Shown: positions 1 to 11,639, counted from the first letter of the stretch. The stretch: 64,000 bases of DNA from Hetaerina americana (GCA_022747635.1 JAKTNV010000005.1:33639792-33703791); one strand, 5' to 3'. Translations and numbers: made by a program. The notes: generated from the sequence alone by a model not told the origin.

Positions 1-179
1 CGCTGAGGGTGGTACTCAAAGCAACACAAACAACTCCTGTACCTCACATCCATGCTTGAAATCCTCTCCCATTCCCCATTCAATTTCACCGCGCATTCAC
101 ATTCGTTGTCGTGTACCGCGACATTACACGTGGTTGGAATCAATGTGGAAACGTACTAGGACCTCTGGTACCTACGTTA

Positions 180-720
180 TTACATTCACCGCACCGCTCT
201 CGAGGGCCCAATGTCAACGGCACTTGGGTCAGCACGCAGGCGGGACGCACGCGCGCCGGAGAGTTCTCTTTTGACATAGCGTCGCAATTTGAGGAGAGTG
301 TCTGTGCATATGGCGCGACGTACGGTGGTATAAAAGAGAGGCGAGGGGCAACGCCCGGAACCCGTCCCGCGCGACTGAGATGCGGGATGCAAAATTAAAG
401 GGCTCCTCCTCCCCCCCCCTCCCTTTTCCTTTCCGCCAGACGTGCTCCCGTCCCATCAGCGTCACCGGAAAATGACGCCGGAGCTCTCTTCATATTTCTG
501 TCGAAAGAGGCGCCGCGCGAGTGTTTGAATCGGGTTTGCGTTCTATTTGCATCCCGCGCGAGCATTTTAAACGGCTCTCTCATCCCATTCCCTCTCTCTC
601 TCACACACACACGTGCATATGTATACATTCTCTCTCTCTCGTTTTGATCCCGAGGACTCAGCCATTATACTTTAGCATCCCTTTGAGAGACCCTAAACGG
701 GAGAGTCTTTGACCATCGTC
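180..720. promoter_or_regulatory. CpG-containing island with TATA box, candidate promoter
   Basis: This GC- and CpG-rich block stands out from the AT-rich DNA that follows it. It holds a consensus TATA box, TATAAAAG, at 329-336 on the plus strand, flanked by GC-rich sequence (ggtggTATAAAAGagagg). It also has C-only and CT-repeat tracts at 405-425 and 592-612. A TATA box in this setting is what an arthropod core promoter looks like, with transcription expected to start near 355-365 and run rightward. No convincing initiator or first coding exon can be named downstream. Short open frames across the block overlap on both strands and look like GC-content artefacts. An enhancer or a chance TATA match remains possible. 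Confidence 0.3.
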
Positions 721-1210
721 GGAACGAAGAGGTTTTGTGAGGTTGTGAGTGGAGTGGAGTAGGGAAGAGAGCTCGTGTATTAAGTTGATGGGTGAACGCC
801 GCTGACGCCGAGGTAACAATGTAAACATTCTTCGGTGGGATATGGCGAGGATGTGAAATGTTTTTTCCTCTCGAGTTATCCATATCTCTCTTGCGCTTTC
901 TGTTATAAATGGTCTTTGCACAAAGTGAGTGCGTACGTTTTCGTGTTAGCGAGCGCAGATATGATTTTTCCGAGTTGTTTTTGCCAGACGCTGCCACGCA
1001 TGTCTCTTATGGTTTCGTCATCCTTGTCGAAGAGGATTAATTACGAAAGGGGAGAACTGGGTGAATTTAAAGGAATACTAGTTTAACAATAGCAAACACC
1101 CACCTTACTTCTAACTTTCCGGAGCAAATGAGTCAATATATGATTTCAGATACCACGTGTAAAAGAAAACGTAAACCCGACACATTGCCGTAAAAAAAAT
1201 AAGGAATAAA

Positions 1211-1254
1211 ACTATGGAAGCGTATATATATATAAATATATACGCTTGCATAGT
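1211..1254. repeat. Imperfect hairpin, 18-bp arms
   Basis: Arms at 1211-1228 and 1237-1254 are inverted copies with one mismatch, separated by an 8-base TA-rich loop. The outer parts of the arms (ACTATGGAAGCG) are not simple TA repeat, so this is more than a microsatellite palindrome. Confidence 0.6.
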
Positions 1255-1906
1255 TGTACGCATCAGTGTATGCATATAAAAAACAACTTGAACAAACATT
1301 AAATGAAAACATAATTGTTTTTACTTAAAAAAATTAAAATAACAGTCTCTACAACTAAATCAAGGAACGGCGACATCCATTTTTTTTCGTCAAATCACCA
1401 AGGTTTCGATGCTGAAGGGGAAAGGCGCCATTTGTAGCCTGTAAAAAAAGTTACAATAGCTGGATTGTGGTTGCAAATAGGCCAAAGAGTAAACATATCA
1501 ATCATACCAAACTGTGAGGATTACCTGTATATGAAGAAAATTTAGTACATTGGCATTTGGAATTATGGTGCCATGAAAATTTATGCGGTTTCGAGTAATA
1601 CTTGGAGAAAAAAATTCCCGAAAAAATCATCCCTTAAAAGTTGAAATCCAATTCATATATAAGAATTGAAATAAGAAGACAGTAGAGGACGGGGCATATT
1701 TATTTAGTACCCATCAGAAAACGAAACTTATGTTTACCTTTGCATCGGACTTTTTCAAACAATTGTATAGCCATTAAAAACAATTACAAATGCCCAGTGA
1801 TTATCACATGTATTAAATTATTATAAAATTGCCATAGTTTTACTTAGGTGGCCATTTTATCAATTATCCTACATATACTTGGATAAAAATTTTATCCTTG
1901 AATTAA

Positions 1907-1961
1907 ATTAAATCACATAATGTACACCGCACATTATGTGGTGTACATTATGTGATTTAAT
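1907..1961. repeat. Perfect 22-bp inverted repeat with 11-base loop
   Basis: The left arm 1907-1928 and right arm 1940-1961 are exact reverse complements over 22 bases. The 11-base loop (GCACATTATGT) itself repeats the motif ACATTATGTG found in the right arm. A separate 17-base palindrome, GGATAAAAATTTTATCC, lies just upstream at 1881-1897. Candidate explanations are a very small MITE remnant, a replication-slippage palindrome or a structured RNA. At 55 nt the hairpin is shorter than a typical animal pre-miRNA. Confidence 0.75.
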
Positions 1962-2043
1962 CGGGTCGCACCGTTTTTTACAACGAAATGGAATCACGGA
2001 AAAACATTCGAGAATACATTAAAGGCGTGAAGTTTTATTCAGA

Positions 2044-2290
2044 TTCTGGGATAAGGACTATATGAATAGTCGGATGTAAAGAGAAGTCATGGATGGAATT
2101 AGCTCAAATGCAGAAGTTACTTCAGGTATTCCCCAGGGAAGAGTTATCGGACCTCTTTTTTTCCTGTTTCGCGTTAGCGACATTGACTCCGTAGTAACCG
2201 ATAAGGCATCAGAATAATATTGTCGGACCGCGGTAGGGGTCTGGTGTGTATTCACCCCCTGCCACACGCCTTAGCGATTGCTTGCATGGA
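2044..2290 (+). mobile_element. Jockey/CR1-like LINE, internally deleted copy
   Basis: One plus-strand frame reads through a broken piece of a non-LTR reverse transcriptase, including W-x-K-D-Y-x-N-S-R followed by VTSGIPQGRVIGPLFFLF (about 2109-2162). That is the conserved SGxPQGSxxGPLLF motif of the Jockey/CR1 group. One stop codon interrupts it. From about 2199 it passes directly into the family's 3' UTR, recognised from CACCCCCTGCCACACGCCTTAGCG at about 2254-2277, which also occurs in the copies near 9000, 18300 and 23000. The catalytic FADD motif and C-terminal domain are missing, so the copy has an internal deletion and is dead. Confidence 0.7.
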
Positions 2291-2739
2291 ACTAAATTAT
2301 CTAAGTGCACATAGCCTTGAGAAAATTTCGCAGTCGGCGAAAAAGAATATGCTGAAATTCACAGCAGGACAACCAGTTCCTTTTTTAGGCGTATCAAACA
2401 GTCTTCGAAGTTAAGTAAAAAAACCGGACTTATATGCACTTGAATTTGTCACGGAGCCCACACGCGTGGCTTTTTATTCCTTTCATGGTTTTTGTGACGA
2501 AATTAAAAAATAAAACAAAGCAAGGGGATGGATCGTTGTCGAAGCAAGAGTGGGGTTCGGCGTTGGTTTTTTTCTGCATTTAAGTGAACCGAGTTTTTCG
2601 ACGGCGACCGACCGCTAAGAATGACTTCCAAGAATCGCGCCAATAAATAAATGCTCGCACATGGCATATTAAACAAGCTGGGTGCGTCTTGGGCCCTAAG
2701 TCGCGATGATAAAATGGAATTCGCGGAAAGGAAAACGAA

Positions 2740-3430
2740 TGGTAAGATGGCGAATGGAGAAGCGACTAGCGTTTCGGCTTAAGGACGAAACGCGAGACAC
2801 AGGGGCGTGGGCGGAAACGTGGACGAAGGGCATCCGCAAATGTCCCCTTGCGACACCTCACCCTCTCTCCCGACAAAACTTTCCTCCCCGTGACCCCCCA
2901 CTCCCCTCCTGCTTTGTTGCCTCAGCCATTACGGTGCCCACCCCTCTCGCTCCCTTTCTCTCTTCCCACCTCTCTCTCTCGAGGGGGTCAACGAAGGAGG
3001 GCAAGGAGGAGGGGGAGGGAGTTAGCGCGAGGAGGGGTCGAGGGCAGTAATGAGGATGTGCCAGGAGAGTCATTACGCACGCCTGACCCTGGAATTGCAT
3101 GTCGTTTACGTCTCCCTCCGTCACTGCTTCTTCCCTTTCCCTCGCCTCTCGAACTCCCACCCACCCCACTCCTTCCCCTCGCCCCGTAGTGTAAACCTCC
3201 TTCTCTCCGGTGACGCCTTTAAACCGCCGGAGTATTCATGAGGCTAAAGCCGCTTTTGAGATGGTTAAACGCAACACACAAAGGGCCTCGACGTTTCCCC
3301 ACCCCACATTTCTTACCATCTCCTCTCTCTCCGTCCCATCCGAGCTCCCCCCTCCCCTTCACCCGTCATTCCCAAAGCCCCCTTCCCTCTCTGTCCCATG
3401 CTCCCCTCCACCCCCCCTCTATCCACCGAA
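2740..3430. other. CpG-containing polypyrimidine/polypurine island
   Basis: This GC-rich block is strongly strand-asymmetric, with long C/T runs at 2850-2985 and 3100-3190 and G/A runs at 2985-3045. Open frames of about 100 residues exist in several overlapping frames, but they are low-complexity Pro/Ser/Leu or Arg/Gly/Glu and follow from base composition. No domain is recognisable. A regulatory island is possible. Confidence 0.4.
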
Positions 3431-3849
3431 TTGAAAAAGGGATGATATTCCCCAACACGGAATGTAGAAATTACTTGGCGGTGCCAGGAAAATATTTTAT
3501 TAAATTCGACGCAGCATTCGTTACAGCGTACGATTATCCGAGACTGATGATTTGATTCATAATGACGATGTGACCCAAGGAATGAATTATTCTTTGTCCC
3601 TTGGTGTTTTTTATGCTGGCGTGATATCCTAATGGTTTGAGTTTTTGGTTCTTGAGTGTAGCGTTCAATGCTCGTCGCCTTGGTGACGGCTTCGGAGTTT
3701 TCTTTAGTGAGCAACTGCTTCAGTGCTCCTGTAGACTCCTCTATGTGCCTCTTCTCCATTAATCCATGTTTTTCACCTGACATCTCAATATTTTCCTTCT
3801 TATTTGAGATAGCCTTTGGCCGTCTTCCTCTTCTTGCCTTCTCTCCCAC
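3313..3849 (-). CDS. Unrecognised 178-codon open frame
   Basis: This minus-strand frame is the longest here that is not simply low complexity in its first part. The first 100 or so residues are lysine-, glutamate- and serine-rich (for example KKENIEMSGEKHGLMEKRH) and have a plausible coding look. The last 30 or so residues run into the C/T-rich island and become Gly/Arg-rich, which is probably artefact. No domain, signal peptide or splice evidence was recognised. It could be a decayed transposon frame, one exon of a host gene or chance. Confidence 0.15.
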   Translation of the reverse strand: MGEKARRGRRPKAISNKKENIEMSGEKHGLMEKRHIEESTGALKQLLTKENSEAVTKATSIERYTQEPKTQTIRISRQHKKHQGTKNNSFLGSHRHYESNHQSRIIVRCNECCVEFNKIFSWHRQVISTFRVGEYHPFFNSVDRGGVEGSMGQRGKGALGMTGEGEGGARMGRRERRW

Positions 3850-3899
3850 CGTTTCCTGCCATTATCTCTCAGGAGACAGTCACTTAGCAGTGCATGACT

Positions 3900-6800
3900 A
3901 ATTCAATGCCTTTTGCTTTTGTATTACTTTTGCCTGTTTTCCCTCCAGTAATCTGTGGATATTCTCTTCTAGAAGCTAAGTGGGGCGAAATTGTTGTTGG
4001 TAGAATTTCTTTTTGAATCAATGGCTGCAGAAGGCGAGGAACTGCTCCCTTTATTGCACTGTAAGTGCGTACGCTTAACTCGCCTTAAGAGTCGGTCGGA
4101 CACTATCCTCACCGTACCAACACAAGCCTTCATGTTGGAGGCCTGGATCTCAGGTCAATCTAAATGCATGTTTTGTTTATAATAATGTTAGGAGATTTTT
4201 TCTTCCGAATAAAGTATTAAGGAAGTAGTAAAATATATAATTTGTGTGGGATAGAGGTAGTCTAAGAAAGGATGAATTAACTAAAACGATACCCGCCGCC
4301 TAAGTTTCTTACAGAATTCGTGGAGTTATGAGTGAGATCCTGTGGAGGACGTGTGTGACGTGTTCCCCCTGTTGATGTTTTGTTGTTTTTAATATCATAT
4401 CTCTCGTATAGCTGAATTACATGCACTGCTATGAGTAGCGAAATACTTCACATGAAAAGGCGATGGAAATGTAACTAGGACCGCAGTACCGAGGATTTCT
4501 TCTTCATTTTAAAACTTCCAGGAGTCACTGGGTGGAATTTCGTCACATTCACAAAATATAATAAATAATGCGAAGAATATAATTCAGGGGCCAAGATGAC
4601 TATAAACTACACTTGTTTCACGGATTTTTTCCTTGGTCGAGGTTTTTCTCATTTTAGGCATATTGAAAATGACTATGGCTGTTCAAACTTGGGTAGATGA
4701 TTTTTAAAATTTTAGTAGTTTCTAAAAATTTGTTTCACGTGTTTAAATTCCTGCTTGCTTTCACTGATAGGGAAAACCTCCGGAAAAAGATTGCCAGTTC
4801 GTGATTCCATTCATAAGTTAAAATTAAAGTGAAACATTAATAAAACAAGGCCAAACGCGGTACACTACGAATTATTTTGAAGAAAACAGCCTACATTTAT
4901 ATAAACAGCCTATATTACACTCGGTAACGCAAAAGACAACTCATTGAAGAGTTTTTCCGGAAGGTAACGCCTTAAAGTTGCGATTAGTGAATTAGCCTAG
5001 GATGAATGAGTGGATCAACCCATGTTCTAGTGTTTTCGGACAGCCTTCGACATGGCCACTCTCCCTGTGATGACGAATCGAGTATTCTTGCTTCCGTTTT
5101 CGAACACAGCAGTTAATTCTACAACGAAGAAATCGTGACCAACAGCATCTCTGCAGCGCCACGACTGGACGCGAACTTCGTTTCACTCCATCTCCCTCTC
5201 TTCTTTCTGTACCTCCCTTCCCCTCTTCCTCATTTTCGTATTCATGCAATAAGCACCTTCTCCGGGTTCCATGATCAAGATTCTTCGTGCCGTCTATTTC
5301 ACGAAAATGAAAATTCGGTCACAATGAGAGACCCTGAGTTTTATCTGTTTGTTTATTTTTTTTAACCCGCATATCTTCCTTAATTCCCAAGTTTCGTTTG
5401 CCGTGGGTAATCCGTTTTTTTAAGGGTTGATATGGCGAAACTTGACTCGGGGAACATATGTGATTATCATACGTTTTCGCTATCTCGCCTTTCCCTCAGT
5501 TTCTTTAGATGACATCAATTCAAAATTCAAATAGATAGACGAAGACATCAATTCAAAACATACTATGATATCATTAAATAGTGCACAAGAGTGTTTTTAT
5601 GGTTACAATGGTATTTAGATTATTCCTGAAGATTTTTCAATCTATATGTTTAACTCCTGCATTTCTATTTCGTATTTTCAAACCCACTTGAAAACTTCAG
5701 GCACTAATTTACTCGTTTGTAATCAAGGTATGTTTTACAGTTTAAGGAAAATCACCTATAGCCTAAAACAAAGTATTTACTGATCTTAATATAATTCATT
5801 ATTATGATTCTTCTCCGTAGAAATTATCCTTACATTTTAAGAGCAATAAAGGTTTTAATTAATCATGTTGTTTGTGAACAATTATGCAGTGACGCTGGGA
5901 ATCTGATAAGCATCCACAATAGATTAAAAGTAAGTTCGAGAGAAATGATTGTTAACAATGCGATTTCAAATATAGCGTATCACAATTGTTAATTATCATT
6001 TCTCTCCAATATGGAAAGTTTCCACAAAGTTAAGCCTGAAACTATAGATTTCGTCAAAAGTAGGTTAATTCTACTTTAGTCAAAGTATCTTAGAATTACT
6101 GTACGGCTTACTCCAAAGGTTGCCGATCAATCTACTCAGCGGTAACCTAATAACAATCAGTAAAACATTACCTAGAGATTAGAAAAAAATTAGTGAGAAT
6201 TCACTTGTCCTAAGTGTTCAAAAGCCATTGAATGCCATGCGCTTATTTGAAAATTTATGATGAGCGAAAAACTTCTATTCATGTATAGCGATCGGATCCT
6301 TTGTTTGTCATCCGTGTATTTCGTTTATTGTCAAAACCTCAATGATAAAATTTATTGAAAAAAATTGCTCATTGAAACAGCCTGAATGCGAAACAAACTA
6401 ATTAACTTTTCGTAAGGATGTGAATAATAAATGTGGTGACAAATTTCAATGCCATAGAAGAATCACGTACCACTATAAAAAATATGCGATAAATTGCCAC
6501 GGTAAATTGAGTGCTGTAAAATAACATCCTTCTCAAATTTCAGGTCACGACATAAACATAATGTTTTCATTAATGATCACCGAAGAGCTGCACCGTTCTC
6601 GCCTATTCACCATGCGACTGGTAATAAACATACTGAACACGGTTGGGCTAGTAGGTAAATGAGCTAATTTACCTAACGGCTACGTTATCATTGAACACGC
6701 TTCAATTAGAGGTAACTAAATTTTTAATAAAGCATAAAATCTTACTTCAATGAAATAAAAAAAATTAAAATAAAATAAATTCACCGTGTAGGTGAACAAT

Positions 6801-6930
6801 AATTACAATGACAAGAAGAGTTATATTTAAAATAAAACTAGATTCACCAAACAGGAATTATTGGGTCCAGGCCCATTAATCAATTCAGCAGTTTATATGA
6901 GAGAAAGAAAGAAAAGAAATGTACGTACTT
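3900..6930. other. AT-rich non-coding DNA
   Basis: No gene, transposon protein remnant or strong repeat is visible. Open frames are at most about 85 codons, overlap on both strands and show no recognisable domain. Confidence 0.5.
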
Positions 6931-6954
6931 TCACTAGGCAACGATCCTAGCAAA

Positions 6955-7065
6955 ATAGTTGGTAGTGGGGTCACACGAATAAGAGAAAGATTGACCGGGA
7001 TTCGGTCCCTGATCACTCGTTATCCGGCTGAGTACTTCAGCCAGTTGAGCTCCCGAGCTTTATTA
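6955..7065 (-). mobile_element. tRNA-derived SINE-like relic
   Basis: Read on the minus strand from about 7057, the sequence begins GGGAGCTCAACTGGCTGAAG. It contains an A-box-like AGCTCAACTGG and, 30-40 bases on, a B-box-like GGACCGAATCCCGG. These are the two internal pol III promoter elements of tRNA genes and of SINEs derived from them. Acceptor-stem pairing of a functional tRNA is not evident and the sequence continues as an unrelated body, so a SINE head or tRNA pseudogene is more likely than an active tRNA. Confidence 0.4.
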
Positions 7066-7439
7066 TTGTTTTGTTATATTTATTTTTACATTCAAGAATC
7101 TTTGTCCTTATCATGCGTGTGCCTATTCTACAATCTATAGGATGCAGTTTATGAAAGATATGTAACTTCCATAGTAGTCAATTTATAGTCCTTCAATGTC
7201 GCTTTTTAGACTTTGCTGAGGGTTTACACTATATTCAACGCATCGTTATAGGTAAATTGGTCGATTTGTCGTTCTTACTCGGAATATAATTTCTACCTTT
7301 TCGGCGAACGTCTATTTTAATAATTTTTAGCCATCAGATTTTATATTCACGTTAGTGTATCATAAGAAATGACAAGCATTTATCTCATTCATATGTGGAA
7401 ATGAGGAGTTCTTTAGGGAGGAGGGAATGAAGAAAAAGG

Positions 7440-8080
7440 AGCGATAGAGAGGCTACGCGTGGAGAGAGAGAGAGAGAGTAGGACGGAGGTGATATGACCG
7501 GCTCCTAATTATCGAAGCTGGTGAGTGAAGACGGGGTGAGGGGCTGCTCGCGGTTACGGTCCAGATGGGATGGGAGTGTATTAGAGGGGTCAGCGTTGAA
7601 ATGAAACGCTTGTCATGGGACGGGTTCACCGGCGGGGCGGACGGCGAGCCGCATGGAGTGGAAGGGGTGAGGACCGTTTCTCCGGGCCCCCCCTCCACGC
7701 GGATCCTGCTGATGCGGCGGGAATTTCGCAAGAATAATCCGGACCCAAAGCGGCTCTAAAAACCTCTCGCCCGACGCTCCCCGGGTCGTAATCCGCGACG
7801 CTTAATGCAGCGTCTGGAGCGCTACCCGCATTACTGCCGTCAATCCCGACTACCGAAGGCCAGTCGGCGTCGGGCTGGTTTCCCGCTGCTTGCGAGGGGA
7901 GTCCCCCGTCGGTTTTGGGCAGGGCTGGCCCTGATTCACGGTCGTAAATGTTTATCCCTGTTTCGAGACTCCTTCCCCGTCCCTCTCCGAAATCTCTGCG
8001 GTATTTGTCGCGTGACTCTCGCTCCGCCTCGGGCTAATGAAATAATTTATGTCTTACCAAAGAGAACGCGGGCATTGTCG
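7440..8080. other. CpG-rich island
   Basis: This GC- and CpG-rich block starts with a GA repeat at 7460-7477. It has overlapping open frames on both strands (7565-7759 plus, 7453-7731 minus, 7805-8083 plus), none with a recognisable domain or a good codon pattern. It is a candidate regulatory region or contains an unrecognised exon. Confidence 0.35.
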
Positions 8081-8089
8081 TAGGTTTTG

Positions 8090-8985
8090 CTTTCATCAGT
8101 TAAGGAAAAAAAAATTTCAATTCTTATTCAGCCCAGTTGTCGCATGCTGTCACTCTTGTGGAAAATAATATGTCGGTCGAGCGCCAAATGGTAATTCTGA
8201 AGATTTTTTTAATGATTATATTTTTATTGTTTTTTTACTCTCATAATGTACGGTTTAATATTTCTGGTACTCTGAGTAATAGTGATAAATGTGATTTTTC
8301 AAACTGAGAATAAATTTAGTGATTTCATGCAATATAAGAAAATTATTACGTTTTAGAAATAAAAATATATTTTTTTGGTCCACTTAAAATTTCCACTAGG
8401 TTACAAAGCGCTCTGCCTAAAATATTTCCATCCTTGATTTAAAAGCGTTAGGAGTTTTACTTTGTCGATTTTAAGACATTTTAGAAATATTATCCATGAA
8501 ATATTCCAGCCCGTAGCTCACCTGCTATATATTTTTTAAATGTATCTGTAATATTGGTGGTTAAAATCCTAGTGCGTCTGGACTATATTTAGGTTACCAG
8601 GTTCTTACACCTTCGGTGATTCCCTGAGTCCCAGACCTTCCTGGAAAACTGGAAAAGGAATTGACACGCTTCTCTAGTATATCTGCCCGGTGTGAACAGG
8701 GAAAATAGTAAGTGAGACCAAAGAAATATCCTCGCCAGGCCGTATTCATGGAGAATAAAACAGTATTATGCGTTTCCCCACCATTTTGCTAATCACTACC
8801 GCAGTAATCCATCCGAATGTCGGTTGATCAGGCGAGGGAAGAGATAACCTATTACCGAGTGGGGTCAATTCGGACATATTGCACTCGCCCGTCAGGATAG
8901 AAAGGGACAGTCCTTTTCCTGTACTATTTCTTAGGATTTCTTCCTACAAAGTTCTGCTAAATATTCTTTAGATGGATGCATTGTA
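8090..8985. other. Non-coding DNA
   Basis: Nothing recognisable is seen between the CpG island and the LINE that follows. Part of it (8560-8985) is less AT-rich and may be an old transposon body, but no protein remnant could be read. Confidence 0.4.
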
Positions 8986-8989
8986 AAGA

Positions 8990-9545
8990 TGAGTGCCCTG
9001 CAAGCCACCGCTAGGGTGTATGTGGCAGGGGGTGAATACACCAGACTAATTTTGACTCGAAGAGGACCCTACTGTGGGCGAACAATGTTATTCTGATCCC
9101 TTATCGTTCGTGGAAAAAAATGGCATCTTAAATTTATCTGTTCTACACTTTATCTCTCTGACTTTATTGAGATGATCTCTCATACGCTTGGACGATGGGG
9201 GTAACAATACATTTTCAAAATCACTGCTAAAGAGACGTCCTTCCAATTCATGCAAAAGTTTTAATCAATAATTTAACCTTCGTTCCGTGAGTGATTCCCA
9301 GCTAGATTCTCTAAAAATTTGATACGCTACTCAGTTCGTCATGCCAACGTTTTACAAATCTAGCTCCTCTACGCTGCACGCGATCCAATTCGGTTATCAT
9401 TCTAATAAAAAATCATGATTTTTTGTTAGCCACATATTTCCCGGATATGTTTACCCGGGAGAGGTCGTGAGTAAGAGTAACTCCCAAGTATTTAATCGAG
9501 TCTGCACATTCCATTTCGGTGTTCCCAATGCAGTAGGCGTTTGCT
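8990..9545 (-). mobile_element. Jockey/CR1-like LINE, 3' end copy
   Basis: The minus strand reads, with frameshifts and stops, the C-terminal part of a non-LTR reverse transcriptase. It has DSIKYLGVTLTHDLSRV near 9450-9505 and LDRVQRRGARFVKRWHDELS near 9330-9390. The latter is the conserved VQRRxARF motif of arthropod Jockey/CR1-type elements. It then continues into the family 3' UTR, ending with CCCTAGCGGTGGCTTGCAGGG at about 8991-9011. Compared with the copy at 22988-23715 it lacks the stretch between the two protein motifs. It is a dead copy. Confidence 0.8.
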
Positions 9546-10118
9546 GAACTTACGTAAAGACATTCATATTACCTTAATGGTAGGTAAATAACAGGGATTG
9601 AGAGAGGTTCCTAGTTATTTAAAGACGATTGTGAAGAATTACAACAAGAATTTAAAAACACACTCATCATCCTGAAGTATGTATTTTAAATGTGAAGATA
9701 AAACTTCACTATAAAGCCTGCTGCGAGTGAAATTCACTCCTCAGAATAGCCCATTTCTTCCGGTACGCGAGTAAAACTTGGTACCCGAAAAATTATAAGC
9801 CTTGGATGAAGCTAGGGGATCTAAGACAACGGGAATCCAGATCAAGTCCTCTATCTGGTCAATTTCGCCCAAATAAAGACCATTATCTATCTATCTATCT
9901 ATCTATCTGGTAGGTAGCCGAACTCCCTACTAACTTGGCTACTGTACCACATTTGATAAAACGAGGTGTATTCAAAATGCAATGGGAATTTTGCAATTTC
10001 GCATAGTGCACTGTGAGTTAATACCTCTAGGTCAAACGTTCAAGAAAGAATTACTTACAAATTCAACGCCGTTTGAGTGAAGAAAGACGATAAAAACGTC
10101 GGTATTTGTGGCCGTCCA
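9545..10118. other. Non-coding DNA with a TATC microsatellite
   Basis: A short (CTAT)n microsatellite lies at about 9885-9908. A B-box-like patch precedes it near 9830-9850, so a decayed SINE with a simple tail is possible but unproven. Nothing else is recognisable. Confidence 0.4.
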
Positions 10119-10470
10119 TAGCTTTTGAACCAAAATAATGCTTCACCGTTTAACTTCACCGTTTTTTCGAGAAATTTTCGCCAAAAAAGCACATCAATGA
10201 TGTTTCAGCTTCTAGATGGCCGGTGTGACTATTTTCTGTTCTCAAAAATAGAGAAAACCATAAAAGGCCGTCGTTTTAAAAGCGTAGATGAGATTAAAAA
10301 CGCGTCGCTGAGAAAGCTAAAATCTTTGCTAAAGATCGAGTTCCAGAGTTGATCAGAGGATTGGAAAAAGCACTGGCATAAGTGTATAATATCTAAATGG
10401 GACTACTTTCAAGTGGATGACATTGATATATGCGAAAAAATAAAATTATCTCAAAAAAGGCCCGTGATTT
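10118..10470 (+). mobile_element. Mariner transposase C-terminal fragment
   Basis: The plus frame from about 10125 reads NNASPFNFTVFSR, then CDYFLFSKIEKTIKGRRF, SVDEIKNASL and, after one stop, a W-K-K-H-W-H-K-C pattern. This matches the end of mariner-type transposases in motif and order (second catalytic region, third catalytic aspartate in the CDYFLF block, then the WxxRWxKCI block). The second catalytic aspartate is replaced by Asn and the spacing to the CDYFLF aspartate is about four residues short of the family's 34. The N-terminal half is missing and no terminal inverted repeats were identified. It is an inactive fossil. Confidence 0.75.
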
Positions 10471-10790
10471 ATAGAACATACCTCGTAAATTGGAAGCAAA
10501 AGTAAGGTAATAGCCTAGACAGGACCAGTACAAAGTGATATCCCAAATCTTTTGAGTAGAAGCAGGGCCTGTACGAACCCACGCTGCTCAAAGGCATTTG
10601 TAAAGTTGACCAGCAATGTCTTTTAATCATTACATTCATTTAGGCCGTGAAACTTAAGATGCTTTGTGTTCTCTTCGGAAAATAGATTCATTGGAGTGGA
10701 AAAAAGTATTTGTAGCGAGTGCTATTGGAAATCTTAAAAATAAGGAGGTATTTCATTTTTAATTGAATCGAACTTTAGATTCATGCTCTT

Positions 10791-10988
10791 ATGGGTTTAA
10801 ATAAATACTCTCACGGAAAATGTTTGGAATGTAAGATGTACGTAAAAGGACATGCAAAATTAAGCGAATTATTGAAAAATGATACGAATATTAATTCTGG
10901 GAAAGTTGTACGTAGCAGCCGTTTCATGGAAAATTTGGTGAAGCACTTCACAAAAAAAGGACTCCCGTTCGTGAGGAAGTTTGAATAA
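10791..10988 (+). CDS. Small unrecognised open frame
   Basis: This is a 65-codon frame rich in lysine, with two cysteines close together (CLECKMY). No family was recognised. It ends at the 28-bp tandem repeat. It is probably non-coding. Confidence 0.08.
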   Translation: MGLNKYSHGKCLECKMYVKGHAKLSELLKNDTNINSGKVVRSSRFMENLVKHFTKKGLPFVRKFE

Positions 10989-11058
10989 CGTAATTATTCC
11001 CTTGAGTTATTTTTGACGTAATTACTCCCTTGAGTTATTTTTGACGTAATTATTCCCT
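10988..11058. repeat. 28-bp tandem repeat, about 2.5 copies
   Basis: Two consecutive 28-base units (10988-11015 and 11016-11043) differ at one position. A 15-base partial third unit runs to 11058. The unit begins ACGTAATTATTCCCTTGAG. Confidence 0.9.
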
Positions 11059-11639
11059 AATTAGAAAAAAAATAGAGGAACAGAAAGCTTCTCCTTTTCA
11101 AGTGACTTCAAAATTTTCACCGAAGCTACGTTATCATTGGAGTCTAGCATGACATGGAAATAAATTCGCAACTATGAGATCAAGTGCAATTATATTGAAC
11201 TTGAAGTTTGTGTAGAGTGAATTGTTTAAGTTTCCGCCGCGCTTAAATCCGTCATGCGCGCTTAATTGACGACCAAAAGTTGTCAACTCAACTCGGAGCG
11301 TCATCGGAGTCGTTTGATGCTACTGCGACCATTCGGATCGCTTTAGAGAAACTGTATATAGGGGCTCTCGGGATAGTAGGACGAGCATGAATTAATTAGA
11401 GCCACAAACCTTCCGTGAAATACGGACGCAGATATGAGCGTTTGAAACTCGTGAAAAAAATAGTCTCTCGAAACAAAAAAATAATAATAATTATAATGGA
11501 AACTACTCACGAATGTGGAGCACGGCTCTCAAGTGGAAATATACGTTCACATCCCAAAGAAAAGAGGGGGATTCACGAGTGTTTTTTTATTTTTTTTTGA
11601 AGAAAAACAAAAAGTTGAAATATAAAAACGAGGGGACGA

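Larger units (their letters stand above)
730..2040. other. AT-rich non-coding DNA with hairpins
   Basis: No gene is seen here. The stretch is AT-rich and holds two notable inverted repeats, listed separately at 1211-1254 and 1907-1961, plus a perfect 8-bp palindrome around a single base at 1881-1897. Confidence 0.6.

Noticed and set aside
10988..11058. CRISPR-like repeat
   Set aside because: The units are directly adjacent without spacers and there are only 2.5 copies; the sequence is eukaryotic.
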